NCBI GenBank assembly: GCA_023213315.1
Contig: JAKCPI010014905.1
Coordinates: forward strand, 1-64,000
Origin: Euborellia annulipes
Taxonomy: Eukaryota; Arthropoda; Insecta; Dermaptera; Anisolabididae
Length of the DNA stretch: 64,000 nt
Reading direction: 5' to 3'
Each line of letters begins with the position of its first letter. Position 1 is the stretch's first letter. The position numbers and the translations under genes were made by a program. Positions 34,998 through 42,832 of the stretch are shown piece after piece. The notes under the pieces are model-generated. The model had not been told where the DNA came from. It searched no databases and worked only from the letters and a program-made list of their open reading frames with translations.

Positions 34998-35243
34998 TGA
35001 TTATACGTTATAATTTTTTTGGCCTCCGACCTGAATGAATGGCAAAACTTCAGGGGTTCGAAATTCAATAAATTGCTCTTTAAGAACTCTTAGCGATACC
35101 AATCAAGGGGCGTTTCACACGCTGGCCAACCACCCGTGGTTTTGTTGTGTTTGGTATTGTTTGGCCGCATCGATCTTGGTGGCTGTTGCTCTATTCTCTA
35201 GCCAGATCCCCGGCCTTTTATGGTTTTATTTATAATAAAAAAA

Positions 35244-36160
35244 AATCTGGTGTGACTGGCGCACAGCACACAACTTTCTCTTACCTTCGGTAATCGAAAG
35301 TTGTGTTCTGTGCTTGTCACACCAGATTTTTTGTGTCGACATGTATTTAGTTTCCGACAGTACAGTATATTCGATTTTCAAGATGTAAAATACGAGTATC
35401 GTTTAAAGTCTTAAATGGCCTAAGTTGCCGAAAAGACTGTGTGTATGTGTGTGTGAGTGTGAGTGTGAATGAGAAAAAAGTGTGAATGTTTTTTTGTAAA
35501 AAAAAAAAAAAAAAAAAAAAAGTTGTGTACTGTGCTTGTCACACCAGATTTTTTGTGTCGACATATATTTAGTTCCCGACAGTACGGAACATATGAATTC
35601 AAGATGTAAAATTTATAAGTATGGGAAAATATTTATATTTTGTTACCATGGCAACCATTTCTCCTATCTTCCCTATGAAATACAAGAGTAAAGTGGTCTT
35701 CAGAAGATTTCAATTGCAAAATGAGAATATACATTTTAAAGAGCATCTAAAAAATAATTGATTTTTGAATTTAAAAAAAAATCGTTGGAGCAAATTTTGA
35801 GAAAATCGAAAAAAACTGAAAAAGTGAATCAGTAAAGTACTAGTACTCTTTGGTCGATTTTGATTAAAAGCTTATTTTTCCGGTCCCGGTGGGTGTTTAT
35901 CTTAAATATAAAATTTCAGCCTCATAGCTCTATTCCTTCATGCTTAAAATTGAACACACACCCACACACCCACCCACCCACACACCCACCCACCCACCCA
36001 CCCACCCACAGACAGACCATGTCGCGAAAACCACTTTTTTGGATTCAGGGGACCTCAAAACGTGAAGATCCATCAAAATCTCGACATCGAATTTTTGACA
36101 TGAAACCAATACTTTCTCTCTATATATATATTACATATATACATAGGTAAGAGAAAGTAA
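35244..36160 (+). mobile_element. Hairpin-ended repeat, copy 4, with SINE fragment inside
   Basis: The 5' hairpin AATCTGGTGTGACTGGCG...TTGTCACACCAGATT spans about 35244-35329. After AAGATGTAAAATAC the element is interrupted by a SINE 3' fragment (about 35392-35518), then restarts at the second half of the 5' hairpin (AGTTGTGTACTGTGC). It proceeds through GTTACCATGGCAACCATTTC, a (CCCA)n microsatellite (about 35950-36008), CAGACAGACCATGTCGCGAA, and the 3' hairpin ending GGTAAGAGAAAGTAA. The duplicated 5' part points to template switching or recombination. Confidence 0.75.
35392..35518 (+). mobile_element. tRNA-derived SINE (family A), 3' fragment
   Basis: Contains TCTTAAATGGCCTAAGTTGC, GAAAAGACTGTGTGTATG, the GT-rich region and T then A tail. 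The tRNA-like head is missing, typical of 5' truncation. Confidence 0.75.
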
Positions 36161-36228
36161 AAAGAATTTCGACTGCTAATTCAATGATCAATAGAGTTAT
36201 TCAATTTGGGTAGGACAAGAAAAAAATA

Positions 36229-36357
36229 CTTTGCTGCTTCTTAAGATCATTAAGAAGCAGTGACGACGCCGTAACAGAGAAACAAAAAAAAATTGGGAGC
36301 ACAAGGGGCAGATGTCATTATCGATGGGGGGGGTTGCCCCTCTAGCGCCGTCACTAT
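36229..36357. repeat. Short perfect hairpin and adjacent small inverted-end element
   Basis: CTGCTTCTTAAGATCATTAAGAAGCAG-type arms of 11 bp around GATCA (36230-36261) abut a 100-bp stretch bounded by AGTGACGACGCCG and TAGCGCCGTCACT, which are inverted. No 8-bp TSD is visible, so the element class is uncertain. Confidence 0.5.
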
Positions 36358-37402
36358 AAAAAAGAAAGAGGATTCTGTTTTTGTGTGTAAAATCCAAATA
36401 AAGGTTTTTTCTTGTATATTCAGTACTTGGGACTTTCAATAACATCATTGATTATTAATATAGATTTAAATATCGTGATATATAAATGACGTTTCTATTT
36501 TAAAGTTCAAAAGGAAATAAACAATAATAAAAATAACAAAATTTCTGTTATTTATATAATATATGCATCGTTGTTTTATGAGAATGTAATGTATTATACT
36601 TTTTTAAATTCTTCCATTTATATGTTAATTATATGAACGAATACATAAATCTATTTTATTTTTCCAAGTAGAAATAGAAAATTTCTCGTTCTTAATTGAA
36701 AAAGTATTTTATTTTTCCATTAAAAATGATCTCTACTAAAAATATTTTTTTTTCCCTTTGGAAATTTAAAACTTACAAATATAAAGAATTTCATTCATGA
36801 TGGTATGTCCTTGAAAGATAATACCTTTTTTATAATTTTAAAGAATAAAAAAAAAAAAAAAAATGAAAGAGTATTAAATTCCTTACATATCCAAATCTGA
36901 AACATCTGCCTCGTTTAGGTTTCAATTACACAAGTATTTTTTATCACATTATTTTTTTGAGCTAGAAAAATAAATAAAACTTATTTGTTAATAAGATAAA
37001 TTTATTAAATGGATACAGTATTTATTTAATTCAAATAATCTCGAGAACACACAAGTTCTTGGGTTATCTTATCAAGAAACTTTTGTAGAGATTAAATAAT
37101 TTTATTTAAAGTAATTAAGTTAAAATAATTAATCTTTATTTTATAAGAATATAATCAGAGATAATAAAGTCATTGTTGATTGCAGTTGCTTAATTACTAC
37201 AAAATAAATTGGTTTAAATAAAGCATTTCTTTATATATTTTTCATCATTCAAGTAGTTATCTGCTTCTAAAGAAATAAACTTTGTGCTATATTGATAAAA
37301 CTATCACATGCTTCTATTTTACTACATATAAACAAAGGAAAACAAATTCTTAGTAACACATGCATATTTTCTTTGAAAAATGTTCTAATTTTTATTTAGA
37401 CG
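36358..37402. other. AT-rich sequence, no gene seen
   Basis: Nothing recognised beyond homopolymers. Confidence 0.45.
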
Positions 37403-38453
37403 TTTTTAGGCTTTGCATTAATTTTGACTAGTTAACAGTGTGAATGCATGTCGCAACAATGTAACATGTAGATACGTCCACCACTTAACCTAACCCTCAC
37501 TCTCAGTGTTAATTAACTTTACTAAATCACCTGGTGATGGCCAGGGGGGGGTCAAACTCGGTTTGTTTACATTTTTCCCACTCCAAGAGAGTGACGTCAT
37601 GGAGCTCCTCTTTTTGTAAAAGATCTTGCGGAACAACCCATTATAAATATTTATATACGGCATATTATTAATAAAGCAAAATAAATACCAGGGTCTAAAT
37701 TAGTTTAGTCTGAAACTATTCAATTTACAAACAAAACAAAATGAATGTGAACTAGGGTTATAGGCAGTCAACAATGCTGCCACATAGAAAAATACAAGCA
37801 AGGAGGAGCTTCATGACGTGGACCAATCAAAAACTGTGACCGGAAAATTGTTTATTTACTAGTTTCTGGCCAACCTGTGTATTTAAAGACCTTGGTGATG
37901 GCTAGAAAAATTGAGGTTATAGTTTGTAAAATATTTTATATTTATTAATTACAAATAAAAATGTCACCTAAAGATTGTCTCAAGTATTTGAAAGAAGTAG
38001 TTTTTATTGATTTAAATTCAATAATAATGACAAGGCACGTTGTTAATTTGACTTGGATTGCTAAATAGCCGTAAATTCTCTTCATATTAATGATGGTCGC
38101 GTGTTTATGTTGTTCTGCTGCCATAAAAAGCAATTAGATAGAAAGTTTTCCCAGTTCAAGAGTGGGAGGAAAGGAGAATGAGAAGGAGAGGAATTTCAAT
38201 CGATTTTCACTTGAAATGAATCAGCCAAGTTAAAAATTTTTGTATAATATGAGAAAGGGAAAAAAAAAGGTCATCCTGATGCAATCAAATGAATGATACA
38301 AGGAATATTTTTATCACTTTTTATTTATTAAAAATTTCCATTTGTTTTTTTAGCCGTTGTGCATTAACTTTGACTAATAAACACTGTGAAGTTAGCTACG
38401 CATGTCTCAATAATGTAACATGTGGCTACGTCCACCACCTAACCCTCACTCTA
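37403..38453 (+). repeat. Direct repeat pair of about 105 bp, 945 bp apart
   Basis: Copies at about 37403-37506 and 38347-38453 share GCATTAA.TTTGACTA, AACA.TGTGAA, CAATGTAACATGT, TACGTCCACCAC and TAACCCTCACTCT. The intervening DNA (including a moderately G/C-rich stretch at 37530-37620 and CATGACGTGGACCAATCAAA at 37812) has no coding signal. They could be remnants of short LTRs or a segmental duplication. Confidence 0.6.
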
Positions 38454-39674
38454 AACAAATTTTTGTTTTTGTACTATTGATATATACTAGTATATACATT
38501 ACTAATATAATTAAAGTTAAAAAAAAAATATTCACATAATTCAATTACTGATTAAATAATTATTCAATAATGGAATATTTTTAAGTGTTTAATTTTCGTT
38601 TATTTTGTCCTTGAATTTTCCGAATGAATCACTTCAGAGATTCATTGAATATAAGAGCAAACAGAGAAAAAAATTAGAATAGAGAGGAAAATTATCTAAT
38701 GAAGATAAAAAATATAATTTATAAATAAGAAGAAAATTAGATATGAGTGTATAAATTGAAAGGAAGAAAAAAAAATTGTAAACGGTTCAACTCACTGACG
38801 TCATAGGAACTGTTTTCTTTTTTAAGGACGGTAGAAAAAAAATAGGAAAACCCCTCGAATCATCAATTGGGTGTATACTAAATGGTTTATTTATTCTCCT
38901 AGTTAATTTTAGAAAATAAGATAGAATAAACAAATAGCGAATTAAATTTGAAACATCCGGAATCTTAGAAGTGTCTGAATCTAAAAAAAAAAATCAAGAT
39001 ATTTTTCACAGAGAAGATAAACATTTATTTATTAATTGGCTGTTTTCCATTCCAATTTGTTATGCCCTATTTTTTTATTTATCGAGTATCAGATGATTTT
39101 CTTTTATAACACCTCGACCAATACTGAAGTTAGGTTAAATGAACTATAAATTATAAAAATTATTTATACATTTTGTCTTTAGTCAGAGGTTTATCAACTT
39201 ATTTATTTAAGAAATTGTCAAAAAAAAAAAACACAAGTTGTGTTCCCCTTCTTATTCTATTATATTAGATGATTATTAAATTATTTTAATCGCCTAAAAA
39301 AAAAAGCTTTTAAAAATTGACAGATGAATTTTCATCAAAAGCACACTGGAATTGACAAATAAATTTCGCATTTCACTACCAATTTGGTTGGACCTCTAAA
39401 TTTGGATATCTTAATGACATTGCAAAACATTCAAAGTCAAGTGCATTATTATGCTTTAGGTGAAGGCTCTTCAAGCATTTAACTTGCTATTATTTTTTCT
39501 TTGTCCCAATTTAATGATGACTAAAATCTAGACAATTTTTCCCCTAAAAGATAGAAAATTTCTGACAACCATTAATTGAAACATAAACACCATTGTGTCC
39601 AAAAAAATCAAGTACTTTTTGTTTGTTAATAACAATTTAGGTATATATTAAATTTCATTTTCCCTGGAATTAAT
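38454..39674. other. AT-rich sequence, no gene seen
   Basis: Nothing recognised; this is the 5' flank of the LTR element. Confidence 0.5.
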
Positions 39675-39679
39675 ATTAC

Positions 39680-40253
39680 TGTTCAGTCCCTGAATGAAAC
39701 GCCACCCGCAAAACGCCAACTAGCACAAATTGACCGTTAGAAGGCAAACTCCCAAGACCAGCGCGCATGCTCTGTGAGTAAGCCTTCACCCCTCTATAAA
39801 AGGAGCCTCGCTGGCTCTCTGCTCTCATTCGCCGTTCTGCCTTCATTCGACACACAACTACGCAAGTCGCAATCGGGAATCAACACTAAATCAACAACTC
39901 TCTTTCTCTCTCCTGCCTTGAGTAACTTACAATTACGTCAAGTCGAAAGCGGGAATCATCATTCTAAACATTCAACTCTCATTCTCCCTCGCCTCGAGCA
40001 CACTTACAACGGCGTCGTCGCAAGCGGAAATCAACACTCTCAAGAGCCAAGCAAACTTGCTTCTCTATCAACCGTCAACTCTCATCAAGCATTCAATCAT
40101 CAACTAACATCAAGAAGTCATCAAGCATTTTATTTATTTTTGTATTTAAATTCGTGTTATAATTATTTCAACCTTTCATCGTTATTAAAATTATTATTTT
40201 AAATCAACTCTTTTTTTTTGAGAATCACCCGGTATCCTTTCCTGGATCCAACA
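39680..40253 (+). repeat. 5' LTR
   Basis: TG...CA ends. A TATA box, TATAAAAGG, at 39795-39803 predicts a start near 39825, dividing U3 from R. Downstream of it, three loosely repeated blocks contain AGTCGCAATCGGGAATCAAC, AGTCGAAAGCGGGAATCATC and GTCGCAAGCGGAAATCAAC at roughly 70-90 bp spacing. The long open frame across the LTR starts at a GTG codon and covers the TATA box, so it is not a credible gene. Confidence 0.95.
39795..39803 (+). promoter_or_regulatory. TATA box of 5' LTR
   Basis: CTCTATAAAAGGAGCC is a strong TATA element; the same site occurs in the 3' LTR at 41974-41982, which could drive transcription into the neighbouring exon at 42569. Confidence 0.8.
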
Positions 40254-40337
40254 TTTGATCCTCTCGAGCCAGATAACCATCGCCTAAAAAATCCACTACT
40301 CTCTCAACGGTCCTTCGAAGTCGGTGATTCTCAAAAA
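40215..40337 (+). ncRNA. Long-range 15-bp pairing between LTR end and leader
   Basis: TTTTTGAGAATCACC (40215-40229, in U5) is perfectly complementary to GGTGATTCTCAAAAA (40323-40337, in the leader). In the genomic RNA this would form a closed domain holding the LTR end, the region where the primer-binding site should be, and the sequence up to the stem-loop array. The function is inferred by analogy with U5-leader pairings of other retroelements. Confidence 0.6.
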
Positions 40338-40342
40338 CAACA

Positions 40343-40640
40343 AGCCCTTTTCAGGGCTACATCAAACAAAAGTATGCTAAAAACAACAAGCCCTTTTCAG
40401 GGCTACATCAAACAAAAGTAAGCTAAAAACAACAAGCCCTTTTCAGGGCTACATCATACAAAAAGTAACCTAAAAACAAAACAAGCCCTTTTCAGGACTA
40501 CATCATACAAAAGTAACGGCTAAAAAACAAAACAAGCCCTTTTCAGGGCTACATCAAACAAAAAGTAAGCTAAAAACAAAACAAGTCCTTTTCAGGGCTA
40601 TATGCAAAAGCTAATTACAAAACAAGTCCTTTTCAGGGCT
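40343..40640 (+). repeat. Array of seven histone-mRNA-like stem-loops
   Basis: The 16-mer AGCCCTTTTCAGGGCT (or close variants) occurs at 40343, 40389, 40435, 40484, 40535, 40584 and 40625, spaced 41-51 bp, in a unit also containing AACA before it and ACATCAAACAAAAGTAAGC after it. Each folds into a 6-bp stem with a UUUC loop. Relative to the canonical metazoan histone 3' stem-loop GGCTCTTTTCAGAGCC the four changed bases form two compensated pairs. Copies 6 and 7 have AGTCCT, giving a U-G pair; copy 4 has one mismatch (AGGACT). It is noncoding leader RNA upstream of the gag ATG at 40866. Confidence 0.9.
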
Positions 40641-40665
40641 GAGGCGATTTTGGTGCACATTCGGA

Positions 40666-40782
40666 TTAGCGGGGGTCTCTAGGCATTCCGCCTGCCCGCT
40701 AAAACGAAAAATCAATAAGTCCCTGGTCAGTCGGACTCTTTCCGGCATAGAGGGGGTCTCTAGGCAGTCCGCCTGCCCTCTA
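40666..40782 (+). ncRNA. Two related leader hairpins with a shared apex
   Basis: Hairpin 1 (40666-40702) has outer stem TTAGCGGG/CCCGCTAA; hairpin 2 (40748-40782) has TAGAGGG/CCCTCTA. Both enclose GGTCTCTAGGCA, T or G, then TCCGCCTGC, in which AGGC and GCCT form an inner stem. One outer pair changes C-G to A-T between the two, a compensatory change that supports RNA structure. They precede the start codon by about 80-200 nt. Dimerisation or packaging is a guess. Confidence 0.7.
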
Positions 40783-40865
40783 AGTCGTAAAGGTTTGGCC
40801 TCTTCGGGATAAAAAAATCCACATATATTTCTTTCCTTCCTTGGTCTCGATCCATATCCTAAATC

Positions 40866-41702
40866 ATGGAAAAATATCAAGAAGAAAGAAATTATATACA
40901 AGCTCGCCTGAACCGCACCAAGAAAAACATCAACAAATACAAAGACATAGAAGATACAGAAACCACCATCCGCTGGGAAAAATATCTTCAAAATCTACAA
41001 GAGATAGAAAAAGAATTCTACGTTCTTGACAAGCAGCTACAAAAGCTTGTCAAAAACGCGGAATTTAAAAAGCTATCACAAGAAACGGATGACCTCTATG
41101 AAGAAATAGAAAATGTCATCATATCCACTCAGTGCCACATCAAAAAAATGCAAACTCCAGTTGCCGAAACACAAGACAACACCCCAACCGCTAAATGGGG
41201 ACACATCAAAAGCGCAGAAGAAAATCCTGCTGATTGTGTGTCACGAGCATTACTGCCTCAAGAACTCCAAAATCATCCTCTTTGGTGGCATGGACCGGAT
41301 GTTGAACTCCTAGCTGATCAACAACCTCACAATCCAAAAGAAGACGCAATTGGCCAACTGAAAAGCCAACCTGAATTTGTGTCTTCCCAAAGCGCCATCT
41401 CCAGTCTATGTCCCTTCATAGATGAACAAGGCCTTCTAAGAGCCTCAGGGCTTCTAACAAACTCTGAGCTGCTCTTAGAACAGAGGCAACCAATTCTGCT
41501 ACCAAAAAATTGTCATCTAACAATTCTTATCATCAACCTCGAAGAACACGAACGAAATCAACACGCTGGACTTCAAGCCAATCTCGACTCAACTCTCATG
41601 GAAAAATCCAATCCTGAAAACAAATCCTCTTCTCCAATCTACAATATTCATCATCATGCTCTTTCCAAGAATTACGATCCATCCATGAAAATCCACTTAT
41701 AA
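40866..41702 (+). CDS. BEL/Pao gag-pol remnant, fused in frame (278 aa)
   Basis: The ATG at 40866 begins MEKYQEERNYIQ. Residues 1 to about 100 are charged and helical (heptad-like E/K/L pattern), as in the N-terminal gag region of BEL/Pao elements. Near residue 118 the sequence switches to SAEENPADCVSR and HPLWWHGPD, typical of the RNase H-to-integrase linker of BEL/Pao pol. LCPFIDEQGLLRASG and RQPILLP then follow, the part just before the integrase zinc finger, with HLT and EEHERNQHAG as the start of the HHCC motif. The catalytic regions are absent. A second deletion follows, and the frame ends at TAA (41700-41702). It probably encodes no enzyme but could make a gag-like protein. Confidence 0.85.
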   Translation: MEKYQEERNYIQARLNRTKKNINKYKDIEDTETTIRWEKYLQNLQEIEKEFYVLDKQLQKLVKNAEFKKLSQETDDLYEEIENVIISTQCHIKKMQTPVAETQDNTPTAKWGHIKSAEENPADCVSRALLPQELQNHPLWWHGPDVELLADQQPHNPKEDAIGQLKSQPEFVSSQSAISSLCPFIDEQGLLRASGLLTNSELLLEQRQPILLPKNCHLTILIINLEEHERNQHAGLQANLDSTLMEKSNPENKSSSPIYNIHHHALSKNYDPSMKIHL

Positions 41703-41858
41703 CCAACAGCGCAAAAAAAAATCCCAGTTTGCGTTGCTCCGATCCTAAATCCTTCAACGTCAAACTCTCTCCCGAAGATCTGCAAGCAACTCTACAATCG
41801 CTATCAAAATTTCACCACTACCTTCTGGTGAAAGACAAGCCTTTCACGCCGGGGGGTA
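41703..41858 (+). pseudogene. Residual pol C-terminus and polypurine tract
   Basis: From about 41757 an open frame reads FNVKLSPEDLQATLQ and PFTPGGMFS, the style of the C-terminal end of a BEL/Pao pol running into the 3' LTR. GGGGGG at 41851-41856 just before the LTR is the likely polypurine tract for plus-strand priming. Confidence 0.55.
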
Positions 41859-42432
41859 TGTTCAGTCCCTGAATGAAACGCCACCCGCAAAACGCCAACT
41901 AGCACAAATTGACCGTTAGAAGGCAAACTCCCAAGACCAGCGCGCATGCTCTGTGAGTAAGCCTTCACCCCTCTATAAAAGGAGCCTCGCTGGCTCTCTG
42001 CTCTCATTCGCCGTTCTGCCTTCATTCGACACACAACTACGCAAGTCGCAATCGGGAATCAACACTAAATCAACAACTCTCTTTCTCTCTCCTGCCTTGA
42101 GTAACTTACAATTACGTCAAGTCGAAAGCGGGAATCATCATTCTAAACATTCAACTCTCATTCTCCCTCGCCTCGAGCACACTTACAACGGCGTCGTCGC
42201 AAGCGGAAATCAACACTCTCAAGAGCCAAGCAAACTTGCTTCTCTATCAACCGTCAACTCTCATCAAGCATTCAATCATCAACTAACATCAAGAAGTCAT
42301 CAAGCATTTTATTTATTTTTGTATTTAAATTCGTGTTATAATTATTTCAACCCTTTCATCGTTATTAAAATTATTATTTTAAATCAACTCTTTTTTTTGA
42401 GAATCACCCGGTATCCTTTCCTGGATCCAACA
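41859..42432 (+). repeat. 3' LTR
   Basis: Virtually identical to the 5' LTR; its TATA box is at 41974-41982. A sense-oriented LTR promoter this close to an exon could give chimeric transcripts. Confidence 0.95.
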
Positions 42433-42568
42433 ATTACATTCGATATTTTTTAATTTTATTCTAATCTTTTCTGGTATAAAAGTTAAATATTGAATGATGA
42501 TATATTGATATTATTTTCAATATATTTTTTATGTTGACATCCAATTAATTGCAAACTTTTTATTACAG

Positions 42569-42832
42569 GGAACGCCGGGAGCAGGAGGCCCGGGAGGCGG
42601 AAAAACAGCGGGAAAAAAGAAAGAGAACGAGAGCGAGAGAAGGAGCGGGAACGTGAGCGGGAGAGGGAAGGGAACGAGAACGAGAACGAGAGCAGAGCGT
42701 GAGCGCATGGAGCGAGAGCGAGATCGAGATCGAGCCGAACGCATCGAACGGGAACGCCTCGAAAATCAACGAGCTGCCGAACAAGCTGTTCATAAACATT
42801 TCGAGGAGTCATTGCGGCTCGCACAGCAAAAG
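42569..42832 (+). CDS. Arg/Glu-rich internal exon candidate with frame slips
   Basis: A polypyrimidine-like stretch and acceptor TTATTACAG precede 42569; the donor GTAATT follows 42832. The composition is Arg/Glu repeats far from the local A/T background. Reading from 42570 gives ERREQEAREAEKQREK, then a slip at AAAAAA (42613-42618) into ERERERE. Further slips occur near 42670 and 42692. The last part reads AERERMERERDRDRAER and ends QAVHKHFEESLRLAQQK. One frame stays open throughout but gives an implausible N-terminal half. The final HFEESL resembles both the Tondu motif (VxxHFxxSL) of vestigial-like proteins and a segment of GSE1-type proteins; Atrophin/RERE proteins also have RE repeats. 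The identity is unresolved. Confidence 0.6.

Larger units (their letters stand above)
39680..42432 (+). mobile_element. BEL/Pao LTR retrotransposon, young and internally deleted
   Basis: Two 574-bp LTRs (39680-40253 and 41859-42432), each starting TGTTCAG and ending CCAACA, enclose 1605 bp. The 5-bp TSD ATTAC flanks the element (39675-39679 and 42433-42437). Comparing the LTRs I see only two single-base length differences in homopolymers (a C run and a T run near the end), so insertion is very recent. The interior has a structured leader and one fused open frame with BEL/Pao features; protease, reverse transcriptase, most of RNase H and integrase are missing, so it depends on a full-length relative. 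It sits 136 bp upstream of the Arg/Glu-rich exon. Confidence 0.95.

Noticed and set aside
39774..40202. 142-codon frame in the 5' LTR and a 166-codon version in the 3' LTR
   Set aside because: It starts at a GTG codon, runs through the TATA box, and its composition follows the repeated Ser/Thr/Gln-rich DNA. The two versions match only because LTRs are copies.
40343..40640. Stem-loop array considered as a run of transcription terminators
   Set aside because: The hairpins lie in the leader of a retroelement that must be transcribed through, and the TTTT is in the loop rather than after the stem.
42483..42824. Overlapping minus-strand frames of 71-113 codons opposite the Arg/Glu exon
   Set aside because: They are Ser/Arg/Leu low-complexity mirrors of the Arg/Glu codons; the plus strand has the splice borders.
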